A stretch of 34,104 bases of DNA from Burkholderiales bacterium (GCA_028868825.1 JAGWTU010000059.1:1-34104); one strand, 5' to 3'. Positions 22,757 to 31,414 are shown, counted from the first letter of the stretch. The notes: generated by a model from the sequence alone, not told the origin. Program-made: numbers and translations.

Positions 22757-24856
22757 ATGAAGTCGCTGCTCGTTGAACTCTTCGTCGAGGAACTGCCGCC
22801 GAAGGCGCTGAAGAAGCTCGGCGAGTCCTTCGCCGCGACCCTGTCGGAATCGCTCTTCGCCCAGGGGCTGGCGCCGGTCGATGCCGCCGTCACCGCCTAC
22901 GCGACGCCGCGCCGGCTCGCGGTGCAGGTCGCCGGCGTCGCCGCGCGCGCCGCCGACAAGGCGCTGCGCAGCAAGCTCATGCCGGTGGCCGTCGGTCTCG
23001 ACGCGCAGGGCCAGCCGACACCCGCGTTGCTGAAGAAGCTGGCCGCGCTGGGCGCCGACGCAAGCGCGCTGCCGCGGCTCACGCGTGCCGTCGACGGCAA
23101 GGCCGAGGCGCTGTTCCTCGACTCGGTGGCCGCCGGCGTCACGCTCGCCGACGGCCTGCAGAAGGCGCTCGCCGACGCGATCGCCAGGCTGCCGATTCCC
23201 AAGGTCATGGAATACCAGCTCGCCGATGGCTGGACCAGCGTCCATTTCGTCCGCCCGGCACATGGCCTGGTGGCGCTGCACGGCGCCGACATCGTCCCGG
23301 TGACGGCGCTGGGGCTCGCTGCCGGCCGCACGACCCAGGGCCATCGCTTCGAGGCGCGCAAGGCCGCGATCGAGATCGCCGACGCCACCTCCTACGCCGC
23401 GCAGTTGCGCGACGAGGGTGCGGTGATCGCCAGCTCCGCCGAGCGCCGCGCCGAACTGCTGCGCCAGCTGCAGGCCGCAGCGGCGCGCGAGGGGCTCAAG
23501 CCGATCGACGACGAGGCGCTGCTCGACGAGGTCACCGCGCTCGTCGAGCGCCCGAACGTGCTGACCTGCCGCTTCGAGACCGAATTCCTCGCCGTGCCGC
23601 AGGAATGCCTGATCCTGACGATGAAGGCGAACCAGAAGTACTTCCCGCTGCTCGACGCCGCGGGCAGGCTCACCGACCGCTTCCTCGTCGTCAGCAACAT
23701 CAGCCCGGCCGACGCCAGCCGCGTCATCGAGGGCAACGAGCGTGTCGTGCGCCCGCGCCTGGCCGATGCCAAATTCTTCTTCGACCAGGACCGCAAGCGC
23801 AGCCTCGAATCGCGCGTGCCGCAGCTCGACAAGGTCGTCTACCACGGCAAGCTCGGCAGCCAGGGCGAACGCGTGCGGCGCGTGCGCTCACTCGCGAGCT
23901 CGATCGGCGAGCGCATCGGCGGCGCCGTGCTGGCGCAACAGGCCGACCGCGCCGCGCTGCTGGCCAAGGCCGACCTGCTGACCGACATGGTGGGCGAGTT
24001 TCCCGAACTGCAGGGCATCATGGGCGGCTATTACGCGCGCCACGACGGCGAGACCGAGGCCGTCGCGCGGGCCGTCGAGGACCATTACAAGCCGCGCTAC
24101 GCCGGCGACGAGCTGCCGCGCGGCGCGGTCGGCGTCGCCGTCGCGCTGGCCGACAAGCTCGAGACGCTGGCCGGCCTGTTCGGCATCGGCCAGCTGCCCA
24201 CCGGCGACAAGGACCCGTTCGCGCTGCGCCGCCATGCGCTGGGCGTGATCCGCATGCTCGTCGAACGCGGCTTGCCCCTCGATCTCGACGACCTCATCGC
24301 CCAGGCCTACGCGGCCTTCCCCGACGGCATGCTGGCCCCCAACCTGGCCGAACTCGCGACCTTCATCTACGAGCGCCAGTCGGGCCAGTTGCGCGAGGCC
24401 GGCTACGGCGCGGCCGAGGTCGACGCCGTGCTCTCGCAGCACCCGCAGCGGCTGGCCGAGGTGCCGCGCCGGCTCGAGGCGGTGCGCGCCTTCGCCGCGC
24501 TGCCCGAGGCGCCGGCACTGGCGTCGGCGAACAAGCGCGTCGCCAACATCCTGAAGAAGTCCGACGCCGCCGCGCCGGGCGCCGTCGATCCCGTGCTGCT
24601 GCGCGAGGACGCCGAACAGGCGCTGGACCGCGCGCTCGCCGACGTCGCGCCGCGGGCCGACGCCGCCTACGAGCGTGGCGACTACCGCGCCTCGCTGCAG
24701 GCGCTGGCGGCGCTGAAGGCGCCGGTCGATGCCTTCTTCGACACCGTGATGGTCAACGCCGACGACGCGGCGCTGCGCCGCAACCGCCTTGCGTTGTTGA
24801 CGCGGCTGCACGCGGCGATGAATCGCGTCGCCGACCTCTCACGTCTGGCAAACTGA
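22757..24856 (+). CDS. glyS: Glycyl-tRNA synthetase beta subunit
   Basis: 699 residues (E. coli 689), beginning MKSLLVELFVEELPPKAL. Characteristic blocks include ATPRRLAVQV, PKVMEYQLADGWTSVHFVRPAHGLVALHG, ECLILTMKANQKYFPLLD, FFFDQDRKRSLESRVPQLDKVVYHGKLGSQGERVRR and GIMGGYYARHDGE. C-terminal helices include the anticodon-binding-like ALADVAPRADAAYERGDYRASLQALAALK. The beta subunit binds tRNA-Gly. It is translationally close to glyQ and followed by gmhB 46 bases on. Confidence 0.99.
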   Translation: MKSLLVELFVEELPPKALKKLGESFAATLSESLFAQGLAPVDAAVTAYATPRRLAVQVAGVAARAADKALRSKLMPVAVGLDAQGQPTPALLKKLAALGADASALPRLTRAVDGKAEALFLDSVAAGVTLADGLQKALADAIARLPIPKVMEYQLADGWTSVHFVRPAHGLVALHGADIVPVTALGLAAGRTTQGHRFEARKAAIEIADATSYAAQLRDEGAVIASSAERRAELLRQLQAAAAREGLKPIDDEALLDEVTALVERPNVLTCRFETEFLAVPQECLILTMKANQKYFPLLDAAGRLTDRFLVVSNISPADASRVIEGNERVVRPRLADAKFFFDQDRKRSLESRVPQLDKVVYHGKLGSQGERVRRVRSLASSIGERIGGAVLAQQADRAALLAKADLLTDMVGEFPELQGIMGGYYARHDGETEAVARAVEDHYKPRYAGDELPRGAVGVAVALADKLETLAGLFGIGQLPTGDKDPFALRRHALGVIRMLVERGLPLDLDDLIAQAYAAFPDGMLAPNLAELATFIYERQSGQLREAGYGAAEVDAVLSQHPQRLAEVPRRLEAVRAFAALPEAPALASANKRVANILKKSDAAAPGAVDPVLLREDAEQALDRALADVAPRADAAYERGDYRASLQALAALKAPVDAFFDTVMVNADDAALRRNRLALLTRLHAAMNRVADLSRLAN

Positions 24857-24902
24857 GTCCGACCGGACCTCCACCGAGCCCGGACCACCGAGGGAGCCTG
24901 CG

Positions 24903-25499
24903 ATGCACACCGTCAAACTCGTGATCCTGGGCCGCGACGGCATCCTCAACCAGTACCGCGAGGGCCATGTGACGGCGCCCGAGGAATGGGAGCCGATCCC
25001 CGGCGCGCTCGAGGCCGTCTCGCGCATCAACCATGCCGGCTGGCATGTCGTGATCGCGACGAACCAGGCCGGCATCGGCCGCGGCATGATCGACATGTCG
25101 GCCGTCAACGCCGTCCATGCGCACATGAACCAGCAGCTGATGGAGCAGGGCGGTCGCGTCGATGCCGTCTTCTTCTGCCCGCACACGCCGGAGGAGAACT
25201 GCGACTGCCGCAAGCCCAAGCCGGGGATGATGCTCGACATCGGCCGCCGCTACGGCGCCGATCTGGCCCAGGTGCCGATGGTCGCCGACACGCTGCGCGA
25301 CCTGCTGGCGGCGCGCGCCGCCGGCTGCGAGCCGCATCTGGTGCTCAGCGGTCGCGCCGTCTCGATTCCCGACGACCAGCTCGAGCACATGCTGGCGCAG
25401 GTCCCCGGCACCCATGTCCACGCCAGCCTGGGCGCATTTGCCGAGTTCCTGCTCGAGCGCGACCATGTCGCCGACTCCACCGCCGGGGGCCTGCACTGA
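24903..25499 (+). CDS. gmhB: GmhB-family HAD phosphatase (heptose-bisphosphate type) with altered nucleophile site
   Basis: 198 residues. GmhB removes the 7-phosphate of D-glycero-D-manno-heptose 1,7-bisphosphate in LPS core synthesis. Family features present: ATNQAGIGRGM (Thr53, Asn54, Gln55), the Zn-loop C92-x-H94...C100-x-C102 (FFCPH then NCDCRKPKPG), and Asp129/Asp133 in VADTLRDL. The first motif, however, reads ILGRDG: Gly10 stands where the nucleophilic Asp of DxD belongs (GGC against the expected GAC), while the general-acid Asp12 remains. Motif IV reads VADT instead of VGDS. RBS GAGGGAG precedes the ATG. Possibly inactive, altered in chemistry, or a lineage-wide variant. Confidence 0.88.
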   Translation: MHTVKLVILGRDGILNQYREGHVTAPEEWEPIPGALEAVSRINHAGWHVVIATNQAGIGRGMIDMSAVNAVHAHMNQQLMEQGGRVDAVFFCPHTPEENCDCRKPKPGMMLDIGRRYGADLAQVPMVADTLRDLLAARAAGCEPHLVLSGRAVSIPDDQLEHMLAQVPGTHVHASLGAFAEFLLERDHVADSTAGGLH

Positions 25500-26245
25500 T
25501 GACGGTCGTGGGCGCCGCGTTGCGCTCGCTGCTGTTCCTGCTCTGGTTGGCGGTCACCGTCGTGCCCTATGCCATCGCCATGCTGCTGCTGTCGCTGTTC
25601 GTCGGCGGCCAGCGCCTGTACTGGGCGACGATGGGCTGGCTGCGGCTGGCGATCCTTGGTGCGCGCTGGATCTGCGGCGTGCGCTGGCGCGTCGCCGGGC
25701 TCGAACACCTGCCGCGCGGCCCGCGCGATGCCGTCGTGCTCGCCGCCAAGCACCAGTCGGTGTGGGAAACCTTCGCGCTGCCGATGCTGATGCCGCATCC
25801 GCTGGCCTTCGTGTTCAAGCGCGAGCTGCTGCGCATCCCCTTCTTCGGCTGGGCCATGGGCCGGCTCGACATGATCCACATCGACCGCAGTCGCGGCGCC
25901 CAGGCCTGGGCGCGCGTTGCCGCGAGCGGCCGCCGGCTGGCTGCCGAGGGTGTCTGGGTGATCATGTTCCCCGAGGGCACGCGCATCCCGCGCGGCGAGC
26001 GCGGCCACTACAAGACCGGCGCCGCGCGGCTGGCCATCGAAACCGGGCTGCCGATCGTGCCGATCGCCGCGACTTCGGCGCGCTGCTGGCCGCGCAAGAG
26101 CTTCCTGCTGCACCCGGGCGTCGTCGATGTCTCGATCGGCCGGCCGATCGCCAGCGCCGGACGCGCCGCCGACGAGCTGATGGCCGAGGTCGAGCGCTGG
26201 ATCGAGGCCGAGATGCGCCGCCTCGATCCCGAGGCCTACGCCTAG
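25499..26245 (+). CDS. plsC: 1-acyl-sn-glycerol-3-phosphate acyltransferase
   Basis: 248 residues. N-terminal hydrophobic region (about 7-35) is followed by the acyltransferase domain: motif I KHQSVWE (His85 to Glu90, HX4E where HX4D is usual; I recall E as common in this subfamily), motif II region VFKRELLRIPFFGWAMGRLDMIHIDRS, motif III MFPEGTR (157-162) and motif IV TGLPIVPIA. It acylates lysophosphatidic acid to phosphatidic acid at the inner membrane. The ATG overlaps the gmhB stop by one base (TGATG), so the two are coupled. Confidence 0.95.
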   Translation: MTVVGAALRSLLFLLWLAVTVVPYAIAMLLLSLFVGGQRLYWATMGWLRLAILGARWICGVRWRVAGLEHLPRGPRDAVVLAAKHQSVWETFALPMLMPHPLAFVFKRELLRIPFFGWAMGRLDMIHIDRSRGAQAWARVAASGRRLAAEGVWVIMFPEGTRIPRGERGHYKTGAARLAIETGLPIVPIAATSARCWPRKSFLLHPGVVDVSIGRPIASAGRAADELMAEVERWIEAEMRRLDPEAYA

Positions 26246-26277
26246 AATCCAGAAGAAATGAGACCCCCACGCTCACT

Positions 26278-26319
26278 CTGTTCGCTGCCCCCCGAGGGGG
26301 CGTTCAGTCCCTTCGGGAC
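26278..26319. repeat. Extragenic double-hairpin repeat of Burkholderiales type
   Basis: TGTTCGCTGCCCCCCGAG contains GCCCCC (26287-26292), loop CGA, GGGGGC (26296-26301). It is followed by GTCC-C-TTCG-G-GAC (26307-26319), a cUUCGg-type hairpin. Elements of this form are scattered between genes in Comamonadaceae-like genomes, from my general knowledge. This copy sits directly before the YgjP-like gene and may contribute to its leader. It is the only full copy I see here. Confidence 0.7.
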
Positions 26320-26335
26320 GGCCGGGCGGGACTGA

Positions 26336-27184
26336 ATGCCGCGCGGGCTCCAGGCCTCCCTCACGACGCAGCAGCTCTCGCTGTTCGACGACCCGCCACC
26401 ACCCCCTGCCGCGCCGCCCGCGCCGCCGCAGCCGGCCCCGGCACCCGAGTTCCTGCACCCGAATCCGCAGCGCGAGATCGCGCTCGGCGGTCACCGTGTC
26501 GCCTACGCGCTGCGGCGCTCGCGCCGGCGCAGCATCGGCTTCGTCGTCGGTGCCGAGGGGCTGGCGGTGAGTGCGCCTCGCTGGGTCGGCATCGGCGAGA
26601 TCGAGGCCGCGCTGCGCGAGAAGGCGGCCTGGATCCTGCGCAAGCTGCACGAGCAGCGCGAGCGCGGCCAGCGCCTGGCGCAAGCGCGCGTGGAATGGCG
26701 CGACGGCGTCGTCGTCCCCTTCCTCGGTCGCGACGTCACGGTGCGCCTGGGCGGCCGCGGTGTCGCCGCGATGTTCGACGCCGAGGCCGCCGTGCCGACG
26801 CTGCACATCGGCCTGCCGCCCTCGGCGCAGCCCGAGCAGATCCGTGACGCCGTGCAGAGCTGGCTGCAGCGCCAGGCGCGGCGCATCTTCGAGGAGCGCT
26901 GCATGATCTTCGCCCTGCGCCTGGGCGTGCGCATGAAGCGGCTGGGGCTGAGTTCGGCGGCGACGCGCTGGGGCAGCGCGAGCGCCGACGGCTCGATCCG
27001 GCTCAACTGGCGCCTCGTCCATTACGCGCTGCCGGTGATCGACTATGTCGTCACCCACGAACTCGCGCATCTGCGCGAGATGAACCACAGCGCCGCGTTC
27101 TGGGACGTCGTGCGCGAGGCGCTGCCCGACTACGAGTCGGCACGCGGTGCGCTCAAGGCCGAGGTCCTGCCCGTTTTCGCCTGA
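26336..27184 (+). CDS. YgjP-like M48-clan metallopeptidase
   Basis: 282 residues. A Pro/Ala-rich N-terminus (about 19-40) leads to the YgjP/DUF45 domain: RRSRRRSIGFVV, EKAAWILRKLHEQRER, a middle beta section, then TRWGSASADGSIRLNWRLVHYALPVIDYVVTHELAHLREMNHSAAFW. The zinc site is HELAH (241-245) with third ligand His251. Family members are SprT/WSS1-related predicted metalloproteases; substrates are unknown. The ATG lies right after the extragenic repeat and no other RBS is evident except the GGGCGGGA. Confidence 0.92.
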   Translation: MPRGLQASLTTQQLSLFDDPPPPPAAPPAPPQPAPAPEFLHPNPQREIALGGHRVAYALRRSRRRSIGFVVGAEGLAVSAPRWVGIGEIEAALREKAAWILRKLHEQRERGQRLAQARVEWRDGVVVPFLGRDVTVRLGGRGVAAMFDAEAAVPTLHIGLPPSAQPEQIRDAVQSWLQRQARRIFEERCMIFALRLGVRMKRLGLSSAATRWGSASADGSIRLNWRLVHYALPVIDYVVTHELAHLREMNHSAAFWDVVREALPDYESARGALKAEVLPVFA

Positions 27185-27300
27185 ATCCCGGTTCATCCCC
27201 ACAACGGTGGATGTGGCGGCGCAGCAATGGCTGAATACTGGCGGCACGCTGTCATCGCGCAGGGCACGAGGGTCGAGAAGACTGGAGGGTCCTTGGGTGG

Positions 27301-27335
27301 CGCGGCACCCGGTTGTCCAGCAGCCGGGTGCCGCG
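27301..27335. terminator. Bidirectional terminator-like hairpin between convergent genes
   Basis: CGCGGCACCCGG (27301-27312) pairs perfectly over 12 bp with CCGGGTGCCGCG (27324-27335) around an 11-base loop. It is placed between the YgjP-like gene (plus) and the MBL gene (minus), so it can end both transcripts. The tails are only mildly T-rich (ATCTTCC on plus). Confidence 0.72.
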
Positions 27336-27348
27336 ATCTTCCATCCGC

Positions 27349-28425
27349 TCAGGTCGCGGTCCTGAACCGCACCACGCCGTCGGCGCCCGCTTCGAACCGC
27401 AATTTCCCCGTCCCGGCCAGCGCATGGACGTGGGCGATCGCCTCGCCCATCGCGAACGTCGTCTGATGCAGGTCGAGTGCACGCCGGAACAGCACCGGCA
27501 CCAGGTCGGCCGCACTGCGCGGCTCGGTCGCGCAGGCCGCCAGCACCTCGGCATAGCGGGCCTCGTGGTGCGCCTGCAACTGGTCGATGCGCGTGTGCAG
27601 GCCGGTGAAAGGCTTGCCGTGCGAGGGCAGCACCAGCGTCGATTCGGGCAGCGCGCGCAGCGCGGCGATCGACGCCAGGTACAGCGGCAGCGGGTCGGCC
27701 TCGGGCTCGATGTCGATGACGCTGACGTTGGTCGAGATGCGCGGCAGCACCATGTCGCCCGAGATCAGCACGTCGAGTTCGGCGCAGTACAGCGCCATAT
27801 GCTCGGGCGCATGGCCGTAGCCGACGATGCAGCGCCAGGCGCGGCCCGCGACCGTCAGCGTCATGCCGTCCATCAGGCGCCGGAAGCTGGCCGGCACCTG
27901 CGGCACCATGCTGCCGTAATAGCTGCCGCGCGCGCGCACGCGCTCGACCATCGCCGGGTCGTTGAGGCCATGGCGGGCGAAGAAGCGTGCCGCGCTGTCG
28001 CCGCCGAAGCCTATCGTGCTCTGGCTCGCCAGCCGCGCCGCGTTCCAGTCGGTGCCGCTGATCCAGAGCCGGCAATCGCGGCCGGGCCGGCTCCAGCGCT
28101 CGGTCAGCCAATGCGCCAGGCCGATATGGTCCGGGTGCATGTGGGTGACGACGACGCGCAGCACCGGCAGACCCTGCAGCTCGTGCTCGAACACGCGCTC
28201 CCAGTTCGCGCGCGTCTCGTCGTTGGCGATGCCGCAGTCGACGATGGTCCAGCCCTCGACGCCGTCGTCGCGGTCGCGCAGCAGCCACAGGTTGATGTGG
28301 TCGAGCGCGAACGGCAGCTTCATGCGCAGCCAGCGCACGCCCGGCGCGATCTCGACAGCTGTGCCTGCCGCGGGCAGGCTGTCGCCCCGGGGATAGTGCA
28401 GCGCGCCCTCGTCGGCATTGGCCAT
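27349..28425 (-). CDS. Metallo-beta-lactamase-fold hydrolase
   Basis: 358 residues. The zinc-binding THMHPDH (His95, His97, Asp99, His100), a later GYGHAPEHMALYC (His), SGDMVLPRI (Asp) and LPSHGKPF (His) give a full two-metal MBL site, as in glyoxalase-II-like and thioesterase-like hydrolases. The C-terminal ~80 residues form a helical winged region (DQLQAHHEARYAEVL). It is divergent from a MerR/LiuR-type regulator with the operator between them, so it may belong to an acyl-CoA or branched-chain degradation regulon. Exact substrate cannot be read from the sequence. Confidence 0.9.
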   Translation of the reverse strand: MANADEGALHYPRGDSLPAAGTAVEIAPGVRWLRMKLPFALDHINLWLLRDRDDGVEGWTIVDCGIANDETRANWERVFEHELQGLPVLRVVVTHMHPDHIGLAHWLTERWSRPGRDCRLWISGTDWNAARLASQSTIGFGGDSAARFFARHGLNDPAMVERVRARGSYYGSMVPQVPASFRRLMDGMTLTVAGRAWRCIVGYGHAPEHMALYCAELDVLISGDMVLPRISTNVSVIDIEPEADPLPLYLASIAALRALPESTLVLPSHGKPFTGLHTRIDQLQAHHEARYAEVLAACATEPRSAADLVPVLFRRALDLHQTTFAMGEAIAHVHALAGTGKLRFEAGADGVVRFRTAT

Positions 28426-28446
28426 ATATTTGCGACTCAGTTTCCG

Positions 28447-28462
28447 TTGACGTTCACGTCAG
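28447..28462. promoter_or_regulatory. LiuR-type palindromic operator
   Basis: TTGACGTTCACGTCAG contains the perfect arms TGACGT / ACGTCA around TC. It resembles the reported LiuR motif, which centres on ACGTnnACGT-like palindromes (TTTACGTTTACGTAAA). It lies 21 bases upstream of the MBL start and 7 before the MerR start, right for control of both divergent genes. Confidence 0.7.
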
Positions 28463-28469
28463 TCTAACC

Positions 28470-28931
28470 ATGACCGCCCCGACCCGCGACAGAGCGACCG
28501 CCAGCGAGCGCGCCGCGCAACGCACCTACACGATCACCGAGCTCGCGGCCGAGTTCGACATCACGCCGCGGGCGATCCGCTTCTACGAGGACGTGGGCCT
28601 GCTGGCGCCGCAGCGCGCCGGCCGCAACCGCGTCTACACCCAGCGCGACCGCACGCGGCTGAAGCTGACGCTGCGCGGCAAGCGGCTCGGCCTGAGCCTG
28701 CTCGAGGTCAAGCGCCTCGTCGACATGTACGAATCGCCCGCCGACACGGTGCAGCAGCTGACCGCCTTCCGCGAGGTGCTGGCCGAGCATCGCGAGATGC
28801 TCGAGCGCCAGCGCGAGGACATCGAGATCACGCTGGCCGAGATCGGCCAGCACGAGGCGCGCTGCCGCACGATGCTGGCGCGGGCGGTGCCCCGGGCGAA
28901 ACGCAGCCGCGCCGCGCCGTCCGACCCGTAA
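28470..28931 (+). CDS. MerR-family transcriptional regulator, LiuR-like
   Basis: 153 residues. N-terminal winged helix with YTITELAAEFDITPRAIRFYEDVGLLAPQRAGRNRVYTQRDR, the MerR signature, then the dimerisation coiled coil (LLEVKRLVDMYE...REVLAEHREMLERQREDIEITLAEIGQHEARC). This closely resembles LiuR, which controls leucine/isovalerate catabolism; the effector Cys pattern of metal-type MerRs is absent. The start at 28470 overlaps nothing and has the operator just upstream, which suggests autoregulation. No liu structural genes are in the window, so the target is likely the divergent MBL gene and others elsewhere. Confidence 0.92.
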   Translation: MTAPTRDRATASERAAQRTYTITELAAEFDITPRAIRFYEDVGLLAPQRAGRNRVYTQRDRTRLKLTLRGKRLGLSLLEVKRLVDMYESPADTVQQLTAFREVLAEHREMLERQREDIEITLAEIGQHEARCRTMLARAVPRAKRSRAAPSDP

Positions 28932-28958
28932 ACTCATTCTCAACTCCCGAAGTCCCCC

Positions 28959-29639
28959 ATGACCACCGAACTGCAGGAACTCTTCGCCAGCAACCGCGCC
29001 TGGGCCGAATCGACCGAGCAGCGCGAGCCCGGCTTCTTCACGCGGCTGCTGCAGCAGCAGGCGCCGCAATATCTGTGGATCGGCTGCGCCGACAGCCGCG
29101 TGCCGGCCAACGACCTCGTCGGCCTGCTGCCGGGCGAGCTGTTCGTGCACCGCAACGTCGCCAACCTGATGGTCCATTCGGACCTGAACGCGCTGTCGGT
29201 GATCCAGTACGCGATCGACGTGCTGCAGGTGCGCCACATCATCGTCGTCGGCCACAGCAACTGCGGCGGCGTGCGCGCGGCGCTGCACAACCAGCGCGCC
29301 GGCCTCGTCGACAACTGGCTGCGCCATGTCCAGGACGTGCGCGACGCCCACGAAGGCTTCCTCGCCGGGCTGCACGAGAGCCTGCGCGTCGACGCCCTCG
29401 TCGAGCTCAACGTGCTTGAACAGGCGCGCAATGTCTGTCACACGACGGTGGCCGCCGACGCCTGGCAGCGCGGCCAGTCGGTCGTCGTCCATGGCTGGGT
29501 CTACGGGCTGCACAACGGCCTGCTCGAGGACCTGCAGATCACCGTCGACGCGCGCGACCGCGTCGGCGTCGCCTACGACACGGCGCTGGCGCAGCTCAAG
29601 CAGCGCTGGCGCGAACGCCAGGCGGCCCTGAACATCTGA
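28959..29639 (+). CDS. can: Beta-class carbonic anhydrase
   Basis: 226 residues (E. coli Can 220). Zinc ligands and catalytic dyad: Cys43, Asp45 and Arg47 in GCADSRVPAN, His99 and Cys102 in VVGHSNCGGV. The ELFVHRNVANL block is also typical. It interconverts CO2 and bicarbonate in the cytoplasm, supplying bicarbonate to carboxylases. It is followed by aceK after only two bases, so these two are probably cotranscribed. Confidence 0.97.
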   Translation: MTTELQELFASNRAWAESTEQREPGFFTRLLQQQAPQYLWIGCADSRVPANDLVGLLPGELFVHRNVANLMVHSDLNALSVIQYAIDVLQVRHIIVVGHSNCGGVRAALHNQRAGLVDNWLRHVQDVRDAHEGFLAGLHESLRVDALVELNVLEQARNVCHTTVAADAWQRGQSVVVHGWVYGLHNGLLEDLQITVDARDRVGVAYDTALAQLKQRWRERQAALNI

Positions 29640-29641
29640 CG

Positions 29642-31414
29642 ATGTTCCCGCATCAGCTCACCGACAGCCGTGCGTTCGCGATCGCGCGCACGATGCTCGA
29701 CGGCTTCAACCGCCATTACGAACTCTTCCGCCAGGCCAGCGCCGAGGCCCAGCGGCGTTTCGAGCAGGCCGACTGGCATGGCCAGCAGCGCGCGCAGGCG
29801 CAGCGCATCGAGTTCTACGACCGCCGCGTCGACGAGGCCGTGCAGCGGCTGCGCAGCGACTTCGCGATCGACACGCTGTCGATGGACACCTGGCAGCAGG
29901 CCAAGCTGCACTACATCGGCCTGCTCACCGACCACCACCAGCCCGAACTCGCCGAGACCTTCTTCAATTCGGTGACCGCCAAGCTGCTGCACCGCAGCTA
30001 CTTCCGCAACGATTTCATCTTCGTGCGCCCGGCCATCAGCACCGAATACATCGAGAACGACGAGCCGGCGTCGAAGCCGACCTACCGCGCCTATTACCCG
30101 ACGCTGGACAATCTGCACGCGACCTGGGAGCGCATCGTCGGCAACTTCCAGCTCGAACGCGAATTCGAGGACCTGCCGCGCGACGTCGACCGCGTCGTGC
30201 AGGCGATGCGGCGCGAACTCGGCGAATTCAGGCCGCGCGCCAATTTCCAGATCCAGGTGCTGGCCAGCCTGTTCTACCGCAACAAGGGGGCCTACCTCGT
30301 CGGCAAGATCATCAACGGCTTCGTCGAGACGCCGCTGGCGCTGCCGATCCTGCATGGCGACGGTGGCCAACTCGTGATCGACGCGGCGCTCTTCGGCGAG
30401 GACGACCTGCTGATGATCTTCAGCTACGCCCGCGCCTATTTCATGGTCGACATGGAGGTCCCGAGTGCCTATGTGCAGTTCCTGCGCGGCCTGATGCCGC
30501 GCAAGCCGCGCTCCGAGCTGTACAACGCGCTGGGGCTGCAGAAGCAGGGCAAGAACATGTTCTACCGCGACTTCCTCGCCCATCTGCGCCATTCGAGCGA
30601 CCGCTTCCGCATCGCGCCCGGCATCAAGGGCATGGTGATGCTGGTCTTCGACCTGCCCTCGTACCCGTACGTGTTCAAGGTGATCAAGGATTTCTACCCG
30701 CCGCAGAAGGAGACGACGCGCGAGCAGATCAAGGGCAAGTACCTGCTCGTCAAGCAGCACGACCGCGTCGGGCGCATGGCCGACACGCTGGAATACAGCA
30801 ACGTCGCGTTCCCGCGCCAGCGCTTCGAGGACGAGCTCGTCGCCGAGTTGAAGCATTACTGCCCGAGCCTGATCGAGGAGGACGGCGACGCGCTCGTCGT
30901 GCGCCATGTCTACATCGAGCGGCGCATGATCCCGCTCAACATCTACCTGCAGGAGGCCCGTCCCGAGCAGGTCGCGGCGGCGGTGGTCGAGTACGGCAAC
31001 GCGATCAAGGACCTCGTGGCGGCCAACATCTTCCCGGGCGACATGCTGTGGAAGAACTTCGGCGTCACGCGCCACGGCAAGATCGTGTTCTACGACTACG
31101 ACGAGATCGAATACCTCACCGACTGCAACTTCCGCCGCGTCCCCGAACCACGCAACGAGGAGGAGGAGATGAGCGGCGAGATCTGGTACCGCGTCGGACC
31201 CAAGGACGTGTTCCCCGAGACCTTCGGCCCCTTCCTGCTCGGCAACGACCGCGTGCGCGAGGTCTTCATGGCGCACCATGCCGACCTCCTCGACGCCGCC
31301 TTCTGGCAGGCGCACAAGGACCGCATCGCCGCCGGCCATGTGCACGACGTGTTCCCATACGACGCGTCCAAGCGCTTCGGTGCCGCCACCGGCGCGGCCG
31401 CAGCGGCCACTTGA
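29642..31414 (+). CDS. aceK: Isocitrate dehydrogenase kinase/phosphatase
   Basis: 590 residues (E. coli 578). The nucleotide-binding loop APGIKGMVM (325-333) and the catalytic-type Lys346 in VFKVIKD are present, with the regulatory N-terminal domain before it and the C-terminal FPGDMLWKNFGVTRHGKIVFYDYDEIEYLTDCNFR. AceK phosphorylates and dephosphorylates isocitrate dehydrogenase, partitioning carbon between the TCA cycle and the glyoxylate shunt. No aceA or aceB is in the window, so it is unlinked from the shunt genes here. It ends in a 62-base gap before the DUF2868 gene. Confidence 0.98.
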   Translation: MFPHQLTDSRAFAIARTMLDGFNRHYELFRQASAEAQRRFEQADWHGQQRAQAQRIEFYDRRVDEAVQRLRSDFAIDTLSMDTWQQAKLHYIGLLTDHHQPELAETFFNSVTAKLLHRSYFRNDFIFVRPAISTEYIENDEPASKPTYRAYYPTLDNLHATWERIVGNFQLEREFEDLPRDVDRVVQAMRRELGEFRPRANFQIQVLASLFYRNKGAYLVGKIINGFVETPLALPILHGDGGQLVIDAALFGEDDLLMIFSYARAYFMVDMEVPSAYVQFLRGLMPRKPRSELYNALGLQKQGKNMFYRDFLAHLRHSSDRFRIAPGIKGMVMLVFDLPSYPYVFKVIKDFYPPQKETTREQIKGKYLLVKQHDRVGRMADTLEYSNVAFPRQRFEDELVAELKHYCPSLIEEDGDALVVRHVYIERRMIPLNIYLQEARPEQVAAAVVEYGNAIKDLVAANIFPGDMLWKNFGVTRHGKIVFYDYDEIEYLTDCNFRRVPEPRNEEEEMSGEIWYRVGPKDVFPETFGPFLLGNDRVREVFMAHHADLLDAAFWQAHKDRIAAGHVHDVFPYDASKRFGAATGAAAAAT

